A stretch of 64,000 nt of DNA from Coniella vitis (GCA_011317545.1 WUJK01000010.1:1736001-1800000); one strand, 5' to 3'. Shown: positions 35,511 through 49,630, numbered from the stretch's first letter. A program made the numbers and translations. Notes: a model not told the origin generated them from the letters alone.

Positions 35511-37053
35511 GAAGTGGTTGAAGATACTGGAAGTATTGGCGAGTAGACGCACACTGGTTGCGATGATTTGGTTTTTGGATTTGGTTTCTGCCTGTGTATT
35601 GAGATACACTTGTTTTGTTTATAAGCTCGGTAGTGACAAATACCCAAGCGGTAGAATATATACTCGCATCAGCACTCTGTCATTGACATCCATCGCCATC
35701 GCTTAGCCAAGCTCGAGGCTGGCAGTCTCGTGTGTGAGATCCGAGCCATGGGGACTATCCAAGGCTCGAACTGTCGAACGTTTGGTGGCAAAGTGACGGG
35801 ATCGAAGAACCGCTGTGTTCAAGTAGAATTGAGGCTGCTCTGTCGCTGAGAGAAACAATAGTAAATAATGATATGGGTATTAAAAAAAAAGAATGCCTTT
35901 GGTGGGACGGAAGTCTTACTGCTATACTTATATAGTTGCATGATCTCAAGACGGTAGTGATGCGTCAGCTGCATCATAGATACGACAGAAGTTCCCATGA
36001 TACTCATCACTCCTATGACTGGTAATGGTGGTAGTGTTGCGCTAGAGCAGCGACGAGGCCGCTATGAAGTTGTGAGCCTGTGGCAGGATGTGAATAGCCT
36101 CTATCGCTATTCCTGCTCCAACGAATCCTGCCACGGCTCTTGGCTGTACGCGGAAGGGTTCCGCATGCTTCGGCTGCCATATCGGACGGCCCGCAGTGGA
36201 CCGCAGCACGAGAGCGATCAGGCGAGATCGTCGAGAAATCGGGCGGATGGTGGAGCTGGAAGCGGAGGCGGGCGACGGAGGATTCTGCGCATCCGCCGAT
36301 GCCGGGCCCGAAAGAGTTGTGTTGTGCGTGTGTTGAATCCAGAGCAAGCTTTCTCAGCAGTCTGGCTGTCGGTGCCGTTGAGAAAAAAGTGAGACTCACG
36401 AGCAACCATCCTGCTACTAGGTAGATCGTCGATCTGAGGTCACCTGGCCGCCGATTAGCTTCTGTAGCCAAGCTTGCCGACCGAGTACCCTAACCCTGGC
36501 GCTGGCTAACCCTGAGCTACCCGGCAGCCAGCCAGGTAGCCAGCCAGCCAGACAGCCAGCCATCCCAGCCCTATACCAACAGCATCCACTGGATTTTCCC
36601 TACACAAACCCACGATCGGACGGGTGTGACATCGACACCATGGCGACGTGCAGCCGAGGTCGGGCCATTGAGCCTGTTGGCCGTCGCTGCGGCGCACTGT
36701 CGCGCTGTTTGGGGCATTGGATCCCATCGTGCGCTCCAGCAAACAAACAGTGGGCGTCGGCACGAGTCGCGCCCTTGGGCAGCACGCCGAGAACTTGACC
36801 ACGGCCTTCCGGGGCGGTTCCACATCTGCGCGGCCGACGAACCAAAAAAAATTGCCGCTGATATCCGCGCCTTTGAAGGCCAGCAAAGGATAAAACCATT
36901 CCCGAGGAGGCTGTGGCCACTGACAGGCGAACTTGCTCTCCAAAGTCAAAGTCGATCTCACCCTTTCCTCTGCTCGACACTGGAACCTCTGGCCATCCCA
37001 CCCTCCCTCAACGCCGATACCGACTCCTCCAAACAAAGAAGACTGTCTTCACC
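35511..37053. other. intergenic region upstream of the aminotransferase
   Basis: Open frames on both strands at 35997-36471 (for example 36471-36013 minus, starting with a hydrophobic stretch) have no recognisable family and conflict with each other, so none is called. A CAGC/CCAG-rich patch lies at 36521-36560, and CCCTAACCC occurs once at about 36489. The 36860-37053 stretch is the likely promoter and 5' UTR of the aminotransferase. Confidence 0.45.
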
Positions 37054-38449
37054 ATGGGATCCCTGAGTCACACCTCGCACTTTGAGGCTGCCGAGTCCGT
37101 CGAACCCGATGGCATCTTCGAGGTCCTGCGCCGCTATAATGCAGACTCGGCCCCCGAGAAGGTCAACATCTGCGTGGGCGCCTACCGCGACGAAAATGGC
37201 AAGCCTTGGGTCCTGCCCTCGGTCCAGATGGCCACCTCCAAGATTGCCGGCGGAGACCACGAGTACCTGCCCATGATGGGCTCGCGAGGCTTCCGGGATG
37301 CTACTGTCGAATTGCTCTTCCACGGGTGTCGCGCCCTGGCCGAGCGAAGGGTAAGTCTAGCGGCAATTGTGATTGTATGTGGTTCCATCCTAACATTTCG
37401 ATGGCTAGATATCAGGAGTCCAGTCCCTGTCCGGCACCGGCGCCCTTCTCTTGGCCGGCATGGCTCTCAAAAAGGCCTCGGCCAACCTACAAAACATCTA
37501 CATTACCTCGCCGACGTGGCCCAACCACGAGCTGCTCTTTGACACCATGGGATTCCGCGTGCATTGGGCGCCCTACTATGACGACAAGACGTGCTCCTAC
37601 AACCACGAAGCCTTCATCGCCGCCCTAAACTCGGCCGAGCCCAACTCGGCCGTCGTTCTGCACGCCTGCGCACACAACCCAACTGGCTGCGACCCAACAC
37701 GCGAACAGTGGAGCGACATTGCGCAGGCCATCCGCTCCCGCGGTATCTTCCCCATCTTCGACTCGGCCTACCTCGGCTTCAACTCTGGCTCGGTCGACGA
37801 GGATGCATGGGCAATCCGCCACTTTATAGACGACCTAGGCATGGAGGCTGCTGTCTGCTTGTCCTTTGCCAAGTCAATGGGCCTATACGGCGAGCGCATC
37901 GGCGCTGTTATGTTTGTGGCTGCCACGAGCGAGCTGTCGAATACGGTACAGAGCATCTTGGAGAATGCGCAGCGCGCGACCATTAGCACACCGCCGCTGT
38001 ACGGCGCCCGCATTGCCGAGGCGGTGTTGACGAGCCCGGATCTCAAGAAGCAGTGGGCACAGGACCTCATAACGATGAGTGGGCGGATTCTCAAGATGCG
38101 CGCGAGGCTGTTCCAGGAACTGACGCGGCTGGGTACGCCTGGCTCGTGGGACCACATTGTCAAGCAAACAGGCATGTTTGGATACCTGGGCATCTCGCCT
38201 GAGCAGGTTGTCTACCTTGAGAGTGAGTTTTCTTTTGTGTCTTTTTTTTTCCCCTTCGGTCTTGAGATTTCATTCGGTTTCTGTTCAACGGACAAACGGA
38301 CACTAACAATCAAAATCATTGGAATAGACGAGTTTCACGTTTACATGGCCAACACCTCGCGGATATCGGTCGCGGGCTTGAACGACCACAATGTCGAGCA
38401 CGTTGCCAGGGCGCTGGACGCTACTGTGCGCAAGTTTGCAAGCAACTAA
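37054..38449 (+). CDS. aspartate-aminotransferase-type PLP enzyme
   Basis: Class I aminotransferase that interconverts aspartate or another dicarboxylic/aromatic amino acid with its keto acid. Three exons, 37054-37350, 37409-38222 and 38328-38449, give 410 residues, the normal length. Visible hallmarks are VGAYRDENGKPWVLPSV near the N terminus, SLSGTGAL, HACAHNPTGCDPT, the PLP-ring aspartate in FDSAYLGFNSG, the Schiff-base lysine in SFAKSMGLYGERIG (about Lys254), and the carboxylate-binding arginine in NTSRISVAGL. There is no mitochondrial presequence before MGSLSHTSHF, so a cytosolic location is likely. The loop residues differ somewhat from housekeeping enzymes (SMGLYGER versus the usual NFGLYNER), which suggests a diverged paralogue, possibly with altered substrate preference. 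No neighbouring pathway genes point to the substrate. Confidence 0.93.
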
Positions 38450-41267
38450 AAAAGAAGAGGGAAGATGAAGAAACATATCGCCTCCAATGAGTGATTATAT
38501 GGCCCAAAGGGGGGAAAGCTGTGGAAAAGGTGTGGGCAACATACCACCCGTGCAAAAGAAGATGCAATTGGGCGTGGTGTAAGCAGCTATTTCGAACAAT
38601 AGACAAGCATGGGATAAGAAAAAGGGACAAAAAGGACTGTGGTGAGGAGGCATTACGGATGACGAACTTTTGCATTTAGCCCTTCTGTGTCGTTTTTTGG
38701 TCCTGGCATTAGGCGTTGGAGGTATTTTGTAGATTTGCCTACTTAACGTTGTGGTAATTGAGAACGGACCAGTGTGCTGTTGCGCTTTCTTTTGAGTGCG
38801 AGCCGTCAGCTTTGTCGATTGCCTCGTTCCATCGCCACCTTCACCACTGCTACCACCAGTAGCAGCAGCAGCAGCTAATGACTAGCATCAATCGCCATGC
38901 TCGATAGTCCTGGGACCAAAAAAAATGACTGCGTCAGTGCGCGAGTAGATGGGTGTAGTATGTATTAGGGATATATACGTGGTGACAAGTGATGAGGAGG
39001 TACTTATTGGCTGGTCGCTTGGCAGTTGGCGTACGTTGCAAGTGGCTCGCTTATTAGTGCTACTACCAAATCTAGAATCCTCGGTACATACAGATGCTTC
39101 TGTGCCTTGCGCTAGCGTCACCCGATCGAATATTCGGCGGTGTGGTGTCGTATCAGTACTATGCAGATTGGGGACAAGGGAAAGACAGTGTGTTGGGACC
39201 GTGGAAATCCACACACTCCTTGGAGGGTCATAGCAGTATATACTATGCACTATGTAGTATCATGAAATGGAAGGCTTGGCGAATCTACTTATCTTTCTAT
39301 TGCAAGCTGCAAGGACAATTATGATTTGTGATGAATCAGCCCTCGTGGTCTTGGGACCTTTTTTTCTTTACGCCAAGGTCGGTACCATTGGGAAGTACCC
39401 CGTTCAGTAGATCTCTTTAGTTGGTCCAGTGGCTCGGTATCTCGACCTAAGCAGCCAAAGGTGCTAGTATACAGGGATCTCGGTACACTAAAACAAGTGC
39501 GCTGCAGTGGTGGGCTGAGCAGGAACTGCTACAGGGCTTCAGAGCTCAGATAGCCGCGCCAAGCTTGGCGTTCATCGGAGAGGGTTGGGCTAGGTCTAGG
39601 GTACTTGCGCTACTGGCATACTTGGCGGGCTGTATCATGTACTGTGTACTAGTAGTAAGCATGGCGTTTTATCCAAAAAGCGTCCTGGGCGAAGCAGTTT
39701 CCCCTCTTGCAAAACGGGCGGCCTGTGCTTTTTTTCTGTTGTTCTCTTCCCCTCCTGCAACTCTATATCGACTTGCTTCGCATGCATGGAGAGAAGTGGC
39801 AGCCATTTCAATTTCCTGTCCTTGTGCAATCTTTTCAGCTGGCGGAGGGGGAGACATCCTCTGGAGCACGACGAACCAACCATCCACTTGCAAAAGCAGA
39901 AACATGCAATCTTCCTCGCGCCACCATTGCTACCACACGATGGTCTGACCGTCCCCCTTCCATCCACCATGTGGACACACGAGACGATATTGCAGCGGCA
40001 CAGGGCCTGATGGCCGGTGTCTAATGCTCGAGATCCATCCGACCGCGGTGTCTCTAGAGAAGAAACGGGGTTGCAACGGACAACCAGTCCTACCTGGGTA
40101 AGCTTAACCCGCCAAACCAGCTGATGGGAATTTGCCTCCTGGTTGAACTTGTGTACTACCGAGTACGCAATGCCATGTAGAAAACGACCCGTATTCGACT
40201 TTGGGATAGGCTCGCCGACGCCATTGGCCAGATCCACATACACACATACGCATCGCCATATGGCTGGTGGGCCTGCCTCGGGAGCATATTTCCTGCAGCA
40301 AATGCAGATGCTGGTTGTGGTGGGGGCGTCACCAGGTCCCATCCTACCATGTGTATCGGTTTACTACCACGACATGGTATGTACAAGCTTCTAGTAGCCA
40401 TACTCTGAGCCGGGGCGCGCCAGGCTCACTGGGCCATCCCAACCACATGCACAGCCTAGCTGGGTAAGGCTGCGATGAGAAGCGTCCACATGCTTGCGAC
40501 GGCCCAGCGCCTACATAGTATACTGTTTAGCCTCAGCCTGGACTCTGCAATATCAGCTGATATTCTCCGTGTGACGGGGAGCCATGGTGGAGCTGGCAAG
40601 CAAGCGCCCTTCGCCTGTCACTCGAGATTCTCGGGCGTCGTCCTGGGTCCGCAGCTTCTATTATCATGCGTCGTCGTCGTTGTCACTGCAATCTGCGTAG
40701 GGGTCCTCCTTCTGGCCTGTTACTTTTTCGCTTTGGTTTTTTCCTTTTGGCCGAAAATTGCAGTACCATTTAGGATCAGGACCCCGGCCGCCCCCCCCAA
40801 AAAGTCAACTAAGACAAGAATGGACCCCAAAGAAAGTCAGCGGGAGCAGATCGGAATTACTGGCCAAAGATGTGAACAATGAAAGGGCATTTTGCGACCG
40901 GAAGCAATGGAACCCCTGAAATTGGCCTATTCTAGTTAGCCCAGCCCAGAAACTCTACGATTGCCGGTCCTTGGATTGTGAATCGGCGCGCACCGCAGCT
41001 TGGTGAACGGGATGAGCGAGCGGAAGCCAGCCAGAGATAGGGTGGGGAACAAGCTTGTCTCTTCTCATATGTACAAAGCATACCACCACTGCCACTCTCT
41101 AAACGACCCGTTTCTAGCTAGGATTCTTTGGTTTGATCTTTTTGCTCTCCGACATCTTGTTTTTGCTGTTGTTTGACCCTCTCACACCACTGCTGAGCTG
41201 CCCGCAGTCTCTGCCATCTCGTCCTCTGCCTGTATTCTCTCGACAACAGCCAAACTCGCTCGCCATC
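38450..41267. other. intergenic region, 2.8 kb
   Basis: No supported gene. A 235-codon frame at 39635-40342 minus shows no domain and is cysteine-rich without pattern. ACTATGTA/TACATAGT copies occur at 39249 and 40512. A (AGC)n run is at 38858-38875. The 41100-41267 stretch is pyrimidine-rich and probably the hydrolase promoter/leader. Confidence 0.5.
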
Positions 41268-42413
41268 ATGCCGTTTACCGACATCAACGGCAAGAAGATA
41301 TTCTACAGCTGGAAGCCCGCCAGCAGGGCCGGCCTGACGCTGTTTTTCATCCACGGCTTGGGCGGATCGCACAGCTTCTGGTCACCTTGCATTCCAGATC
41401 TGGTTGAGGCGGGATTCTCCTGTTTGGCCATTGATGTGCCAGGTATGTCCACACCGAACTTGGTCGGAAACTGGCCCTTTGTGTTGCACAATTTGACAGT
41501 TCTCTCCCTGTAGGCTTTGGTCAATCTCCCTACCATGGAAAGCCGCACAGCCTCAGTGAGATTGCCGATGATGCAGTAGCGCTGCTCGAGAGCTTGGGGA
41601 AGGCGTTGGACCGGACCATCATCATTGGCGCCTCCATGGCGGGAATTGTTTGCTGCGAGATTGCCGTCAAGCACCCGGTAGCTGGTATTGTCTCTGTCGG
41701 TCCCATTTGCCCCGGCCCCGAGACCAAGGAGGCTTTTGAGCACAGAGTTGCAGTTATTGAGCAAGGTCAGTGTTTGGGTAGGGGAAGGGGGAAGGGAGTT
41801 GTATCTTGGAGAATGCTGTTATTTTTGCGAGGTTTGATATGACAAACATGGAACGTCAAGCTGCTAACGACACGATAGATGGACTGGAGGGCATTGTCAA
41901 CACAGTCGACATACCTACTCGCGCAACGGGATCCAAGGCCACCAGAACTGCAGAGGCTTTTGTGCGCTCCCTCATTCAGTCCTCCAACGCCGACGCGTAC
42001 AGGACACTTTCCCAGGCCATTGCTGATGCGCCTGTTCCCCAATACAACAAGATCACCTGCCCGCTGCTGTGCGTGGCTGGACAAGAAGACCAAGTCGCGC
42101 GGCTCGAAGATCTCGCTTTGATAGGCGATAGGTACGTGCCCCCTTTTGATACTGGGCTCCACTCCGCTCCTGCTCGGGAGAGCAGCAATGCACATACCCA
42201 CAATTCCCAAGTGATACGCGAAACTTTATTAGCTTTCTTGGCTAACCACTATGCGTTTGCTTGACATTGAACAGCTGGGGAGCCCCGTCCAAGACCGAAC
42301 TCGAGGTCCTCTTTGGAGTGGGTCATTGGCATTGCATAGAAGATGCAGAGAGTATGGAAAACTGCCTGCGGCGGTTTGCGAAAAAGGTAGAGCGCAAGCG
42401 ACCGTTGTTTTAG
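41268..42413 (+). CDS. alpha/beta hydrolase
   Basis: Four exons, 41268-41442, 41514-41765, 41879-42131 and 42275-42413, give 272 residues with consistent phases; introns of 71, 113 and 143 bp have clear GT ends, and two show CTAAC branch points. The fold's landmarks are in order: oxyanion-hole FFIHGLGG, the nucleophile elbow IGASMAG (Ser about residue 99), acidic residue in CVAGQEDQV, and the catalytic histidine in FGVGHWHCIE. The first exon (MPFTDINGKKIFYSW) opens with the usual beta-1/beta-2 hairpin. No signal peptide, so probably cytosolic. The family covers esterases, lactonases and C-C hydrolases such as 3-oxoadipate enol-lactonase; the substrate cannot be read from the sequence. No neighbouring gene suggests a pathway. 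Confidence 0.92.
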
Positions 42414-44634
42414 TGTTTTTGATGGATGCTTTCCCTTTTTTTTTTCCCCGAAATTTGTTTGGGTTGTTGGTTGTTTTTGGCCTTGCTCATTAACTTGTTG
42501 CTTTGACTCTTTTCGCCTGCCTCTACGTTTATTAAAAGTTATCCTTTTTTTTTTGGCTTTGGACATTCCCATACATGTTTGAGATTGCAGGATGGTTGGA
42601 CATATATATATTAACGCTGAGTTTCTTACACAGGTTACGGCTTTAGTTGGCGACAAGGGACGCCAGTCATGAAACGACCCAGCCATACACAACACGAACG
42701 TGGGCAGCAATTCTCTTTTTCTTCTCATTTTTGAGTTTAACAAAAGGCGGATCTACGAAACCAGACCAGCCTTATAGTGGCTATTATTGCCGGTTTATTC
42801 TACGCGCCCGGGGCGGGGGCTTTCGAAAAACGTGCCCCTGGCTACGTACCGCCTATACTTACGACTTTGTGGAGGAACCATGGGCGATGTTGAGGGGTGA
42901 CTCATTGCTGCAGTTCCCATAACAGAGGTGTTGTCATGGCTGCCTGCTTGTGAAACCGATGCGTGGTTTGGAGGATGGTCGACTTGGGGGATCTCGAAAT
43001 CGTTGGCGTTGGCTGGTGTGTGCCTGCTAAACGAACAGCGAGCGAGCTGAGCAGTGGAAGAAGTAAATAATAAATGATCTTCTCAAATGCGTCACAACAT
43101 ATGACAGGTTTGAGATTCATAGATACCAGTCTGGTGAATGTGATGCGATGTTGGTGGTCAACCCCATCCAAGCCGACAGCAGCGTCTAAGACGACAGGAC
43201 ATAGGAGAACACACATTGGGGAAGGAAAAGGGAAAGGAATCCAAACGCTGCTCATGCTCTGCAATCCAGGAGGGCGGGGGACCACGAGGCCTTATATACC
43301 TACCTAGGAATCACACCACTCGTCCAGGAATCAAGAAGGAATTAAAAAGTAAGCAATGATAACGATATATGGAGCATTTTTCGGGGGGCTAACAGGAGGG
43401 ATCAGACCAATTTTCATTTATTTATTTATTTTGTTTTTATATCATACGGACATGGGCATCAAACCAAGCATCATGCGAAAAGTGGAAGAAATCGTACGAT
43501 TGTTTGTTGATATGAGGCTTTGGTTTGGGGTGGAGGGGGTGTGAGGCGGGCATTGGGGGCCGAGGCCGTAAGGATGCGATGGGTACGCTGGGTACGATGG
43601 AATGGACCCTAGATGCTAGATGCTCCTTGGATGCCAGGCAGGTACTATACAATGTAATAAATAAGTACTGGGCATAAATACTAATGTAGGTTCGTCTGAA
43701 GGTTTTTTTTTTTCCCGTAAGAGAAGGGGGAAGCAAAAGAACAAACGGATCGGCCATTTTTTTTCCTGTCCTTTTCTTCCTTTTTTCTTTTCTTTCTTTT
43801 TTGTATGGGTACGTTCAAGATTGTCTTTCTTTTTCTCTCTTTTCTTCTTTCTCTTCACCACTGTCCTGCGTCAATGAACCGGATTTTGATTTAAGCAAAG
43901 GCCTGGTATTGTCCATTGTACTATGTAATTACCCCTAGGTACGGACCCACGGGGCGTTCTTTGCCTGTTCAGGTGCTTTGAAGCTCTCTTTCTCTCTATG
44001 GAACAAGAATCTAGAGGTTGCGAACAAGCCGGAGGGAAAAAAGTGGCAGAAGAAAGTCACCGTCGCAGGGCTTCTTTTGGGCTCCCGGAGGGGGGGGGGA
44101 AGGGGGTTAAACTGTATCCATTCTTTGGCCATACATAGCAATCTGGCAGGAGAGGAGGCAGGCCTACTATAGTAAACAAATTCATACTAATATGTACACA
44201 CGAGACTTTTGGAGTGCACAAATGATGGGTCTGTTTGTTCTTTTGCAACCCCAGCATCTCACCAGGGGAAAAAAAGAAAAAGGGGACATGGGTTCTGTGG
44301 CATGGTTATGCTTGTTTTCCTGCTTCGGGGCTCTATCTTTTTTAGAGTTTGATATATCAGGGTGCGTAAGCGTACGAGTGGAAATCGTACGACTTTTGTA
44401 CGTAGAGTGTGGTGTATCTTGGTACTTTGTACTCATTGGCCCAAAAAAGCATTTGCATGGAACGTATAGATGGATGTTTGGTTTTGGGCAGTATCATTTG
44501 ATCCTAATTAAGGATGGAATGTACAACGCGTCTGTGCCAGAAGAATGGCGGTGATGAAAGATGGGAATGATATTTGGCATGACAGCGAAGGCTAGTGGGT
44601 TGAAAACCAGTACATTCTTGGGTTTACTACTATA

Positions 44635-44674
<40 letters not shown>
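44635..44674. repeat. compound (AT)n(GT)n microsatellite
   Basis: About ten AT units followed directly by about ten GT units in the gene desert. Confidence 0.85.
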
Positions 44675-47600
44675 TATCTATGAACATGTGTACGAGGTCG
44701 TCGTCGTACATTTCATGTACATGTGCTCCATAACGGAGGGACCTTAGATCGGGGTCTTTGGCCGATTCACTGGAGGAAGCAGGCTAATACATGGTGGGGG
44801 CTCATTGGTCATGTGAAAGCGGGACTCAAAGGCAACGGAGGATTCTTCGTTTCTAGAAGGTTGAAGGTGTGCGTGGTAAACCTTCCATGCTGGTCATTAC
44901 AACACAAAAGAGTCGGCGTTTGCTCTTTTGGGATGAGTGTGGCGTTTGGCGGTTGCCCGTTTTTCGCGGCTTGGCCGAGTCTGCGGCTCCGGATGTCAAA
45001 AACTAGTACTGTGTGGTAAGTAACTCCATGGGAAAAAAAAAAAAAAAATTAAGCGCGTGCGCTTTGCTTTTATATGCAGTGCATGGCGGTCAATGGGGGA
45101 ACATGGGAGAAAATGAGCTGGAATCTTTTTCTGCGTGCGCGAATCCAATCCACAGGTTCATCCCATGCATTACTGGACTTTTTGGGCAATGGGGCAAGTT
45201 CAACTATTCTAGAAGGATAGTGGTTATTCCTTGGCATAATGTGTATAGGGCGTTAGGTGCCGGCGTTGATTTGCACTGTACATGAGCTAAAAGGTCATGA
45301 GGGTATGAATAAGACTGTGAATGTCGGTAGGCACAGGGAATCTTCATATAGACACAGTTGATTCCTTCTCTTTCTTGAGGGCCAACAGGAACAATAGCTG
45401 CACGGTTGGATATCTATTGCATGTCGACAGTGGAGTAATCACGCTGCTACCCCGTGGTTCTTGTTGAATGAGCGCTGTGTATACGTGAACCCATTTGGGG
45501 CGTGGTGTCAAAATGTCTACGCTTTTACGAATGTGACATGGACATTTTCGACACGTGTTTGCGCAAAATGGGTCCAAAGAGTAGAGAGTATCAATTTCTA
45601 GAGATGGCAAAATTCTTAGGGGCTTTTTTCCCCTTGCTGTGTAAGTACAAAACGCAATGCCCAGTATTGTCTTGCGATATCATTCCAACAGACTGCGTTC
45701 ATCTTTATTCTTGCGACATCTCAGGGTTTCTCCGTCACGCTAGAACAATCGGTCTAGAATCATCATTATATAGAACGCGACGTTTCCCGCGGTGTACTGT
45801 AGCCTGAAATCTATTGATTTGTTGATGTGCGGGGGCAGTGAGGACGAGCTCGAACCTACAGCTCTGCGTCAACCCCGGCACCAGCATTGTGAACGCGAAT
45901 CAGACTCTGCATGGATCACTATACCCTCTCAATATCGTGGAAAATCAAATGGGTTCTGGTATTGCGGGTTTGTATAACTAACTTGCACAGGATGACTTCG
46001 TTAACACTCCTCCACCACCACTTAGCCCGACCCAACAAGAGCCTTGCTCCTCGCGCTCGAGCCCAACTTCACACTTGTAATGGCCAATTATGTACTTGAC
46101 AGTGAGATCCAAGCAAATTGGCCACTTGGTTGTCTGAATCAATGGAGTCGATCTGCTTTTGCGAGCTAATGAGGCAGGTTAGCTGACCCTGTCTTGCTCA
46201 CCGGGGGACTTTTTCTGGATGTCCATTGAACGCAACTTAGTTGCTGGTGCTTCTTCCCCTCCATGCACATGTAGTTGGTTAGATTGTACAAAGTCTACTA
46301 GTGAGCTTGCTTACACTTGAATCTTGAGACTGAATGTTCAAAGTTGCGATTTGGGTCGTGCTTTTAGCCGCGGCATCGAGAAAAGTCGTTGCAAAGACAC
46401 CCCTTTCCGCAGCTATATGGCATGATGCCACTCACAGATTGCAGCGTCTGGACTATAGGTTGTGAGCTATGCAATCATAAGGAGGTAAAATCGACGGCAT
46501 GAAAGATACATCATCTCACAGACTGATGTCCGGTGGGAGGCTTACGGTATACATGGTATGAGCAGCCCGTCTAACCCAGTGGGTACCGCTCAATCTGTGC
46601 TTATATTGACTATTTTTGTGTATTTCTGTATATAATAAAGACGAAGTATGTTTTGTGAACGCAGCCAGATGAGATATGCGTCGCCATTTGACATGTCTGC
46701 AAATGTGCTACTTTGCTTGACACATGGCTGCGACGAAACCCAATGTAATGGTATATGAGGTTCACCCTTCCCGAGCTTGAGTTAAGCTGGTGCAAATATA
46801 TAGATCCAATTCGCCATTTCCATTAATGATAATTGGTAATACTCATTTCATGAGCCATCGGCAACGCTCTTTGGGTGGCACTGCCCCTTGTGGACTACAC
46901 TCAGTAGACGAGATTTCGAGGCAACCATTGTCAGCCGAACGAGGTGAATCTCGATTCCATTCTTCAAGATGCGTACTTCCAATTACTTGCTATTCTTTCT
47001 TTCTGATTTGAGCGCGAATTTGAAGATAAATATTCATTGTCTTGGGCCACGATGAGTGAAACGGGGTTTGAGGTGGAACCGCGGATTCAACAAAAGTGTA
47101 GCCTTTTCATATACCGAGAGATCAGCGATTCTTACAAATATATGATATGATGTCTACTGTTCATATGTGTGATCGTGTTCGGCATTATTTGCGTATGTGC
47201 AGTTCCATTGCTGTCAATTTTGTGTATATATGTACCGATCGTTTGTTCACCCTGCTTCTTATTTTATGAATCAAGTGTGACGTTCACGTGGATCTTTTGA
47301 ACCTGCGCAGGGTGTCATCACTTGTGCCCTTAAAGCTGTATAGGTGTGGGTAGATATGAGATTCTACTTCATACGACACTTGAACGTTACCGGGATTCAT
47401 ATGCCTCGTATCATTTTCGAGATTCTTATGGATTCACTTTTGTAATGTTCTTCTCAAAGTCATGGACCTATACGCCAAATGAAAAGGACTATGTGAGGCT
47501 CATCCAACTGGCACAAGAATGACAGACGAAGCAATTGGCGGGCCATTATGACATTAAGAGATAGAGTAAAATATGAGGTGACGGGTAAGGGTCATCTCCA

Positions 47601-49586
47601 TACTCAAGTTCTATCATGGCGACCAAAGACGATATGCCGACATCCAATTCAGTTTTCAAGATGACTTGATGCGGTTGATCATGATCACTCGAGACGGGAC
47701 AGATCACTAGAGTGGCCGTTGATATACTTTTGAGTGTTATTTATATCATTCTGGCTCCTTTGATTGATAGCAGAAACTGTTCCGCACTCTAAAAACCGCA
47801 TGGAACTAATCGCCAATAAAACTGCAAAGGCCAATCGATCATCGGAGCACAGATGTCGATGGGATCCAACGACATCGTTTCAGCCAGCCAGTCTGCTGCC
47901 TATACATGGTTGAGTTTTCGTATCTATCCCATCGGTGTTTTCGCACTCATTATCCCATTCTAACCTGCACTGCTACTGTCATGGACGATGCGCGCTGATA
48001 TCCGAGCATGTGCCAGTAACGACTTTGTGTCTTACCACAGAGACGTACGTCCATTCGTAATCTCTGTCGTCCTTTTCCATGAAACTTACATTTGGCATAC
48101 AGGTTATTTGTCTAGGAATGGGCAGCACTCGTACTCAATACTATTTCCTATGTACTCTGTCTCCACATGTCACGTACTTGGGGTTTTTGGTAACTTAACT
48201 CTCGCAACGTGCCCTTCAGTGAAAACGACCGCACATCTTCTGTTCTCGTCATCTTCCAGGCATATATATATACGTACTCTTGTGACACTTTGTGTTCGCA
48301 GGTCTCGAGGCTTTATAAAGCTCGGTATTGGTCCAGCATGCTCGAGCTGTGTTATCTGTGAGCACATGGGAAGCCTTGGACCCAAAAAAGGTTACATACT
48401 TGTCTAGCTTATGGTGTCGATGGGCGAAACAATCCTTAATATGATTTGCCTTACTTCAGGGAGTTGACCGGTGAAAGCACTAAAAATCAGTATATCGCCC
48501 TCGAGACTTCTTTACTAATATTGTTGCTCGGTCTCTTCGTTATGGTTGTAAGTGCAAAATACCTTTTCGACATGTGCATTACATAGTATTCACTTGCACA
48601 AAAGATCAGGATCGAATTATGCTGCAGCCGGTCGGAGAATACGAGCCTTTATCTTTCTTTCAGAGACAAAAGAGCCGAGACGAAGCCCCAGCCTCTCTCT
48701 GTCTCTCTCTTTTGCACAAAAGACCGAGAGCATTTGGGGTGTTTTTTTTAATCTTTTTTTTTCTTTCTAATCCGCCCAGGGTCTGTTTATTGCCGTGTCC
48801 ACTTGCACGTTTCACGCCCCTGTCGTTGACTCCGCTCTGGCGCGTCCAAAGGCGCCCTCCCCCCCATCTTCAACTGCATCGGGCCACGTTCCTGCATCTG
48901 CCCCTAGCAAGAAGAGGTGCGACCAGATAGAGATAACGGTGCGTAGGACGTGCGCTCTTGCTCAGAGCAGGGCTGCTCGGATGCCTCTGACGTATGATGA
49001 GCAAAGTTCCTCATAGGTGTGGGAGGAGCTGGGGCGAGCGCTCTGTAGACATTTATGGGCTGTTCATCTCTAAATCAAGGTTCGAAAGAGGCTTTGCTGG
49101 ACTTGTCGAGTTGACACTTGTCACTGACTCGCTGGGCAGGACCCGTAAGAGGAAGGATGCACAGCAGTGAAGCGTCTACAGGAGTAACAAGTAGACTATT
49201 GGCGCAGCATAATAGATCTGTATAATAATGCACGGCGGGAATGAAGAGCCGTCCAAGCAAGGGGGCGGCTTGGCTGCTTGGCTGGCACCAAACGAACAAG
49301 ACCACGCAAGACCCCTGACAAGCATCTGCAAATCCGCCAAGGACATGGACAGTCTGGGGCTTTTCTTCAGCAATCGCGCGGCGCGGCTCATGGTGGTTGT
49401 GTTGATGGCAAGCGGTCCGAGAGAGCGGAAGCCAAGTTTGAAACATCGACTTGGCCACTTGTATGCCCATCTGCCAGCCATTTCCACTGCCTGACTGCCC
49501 AGAACGAAGGTGTAAGATCAAGGGTGGAGGGTGCTCACTCGCTAGCTATCATCGAGCGCTCGTTCGAAAGCGGAAACGAAGACGGG

Positions 49587-49587
49587 A

Positions 49588-49630
<43 letters not shown>
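49587..49630. repeat. (CCAG)n tetranucleotide microsatellite
   Basis: About eleven nearly perfect CCAG units, 660 bp upstream of the GH16 gene. A looser copy of the same unit occurs at 36521-36560. Confidence 0.85.

Noticed and set aside
36013..36471. Possible small membrane protein, minus strand
   Set aside because: Starts with a hydrophobic stretch, but two other frames over the same DNA are also open and none matches a family; not enough to call.
36485..36500. Telomere-like CCCTAACCC (also near 8790)
   Set aside because: Only about 1.5 units of TTAGGG at each place; expected by chance and not a telomeric tract.
39635..40342. 235-codon frame, minus strand
   Set aside because: Cysteines scattered without pattern, no domain, and the opposite strand is equally open over parts of the interval.
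45840..45880. tRNA B-box-like GGTTCGAGCTC on the minus strand
   Set aside because: The flanking bases do not form a TpsiC stem, and no A box or acceptor stem could be paired. Similar GGTTCGA hits at 49081, 55622 and 58060 also failed.
49587..49630. CRISPR-like regular repeat
   Set aside because: A simple CCAG tetranucleotide run with no spacers in a eukaryotic genome.
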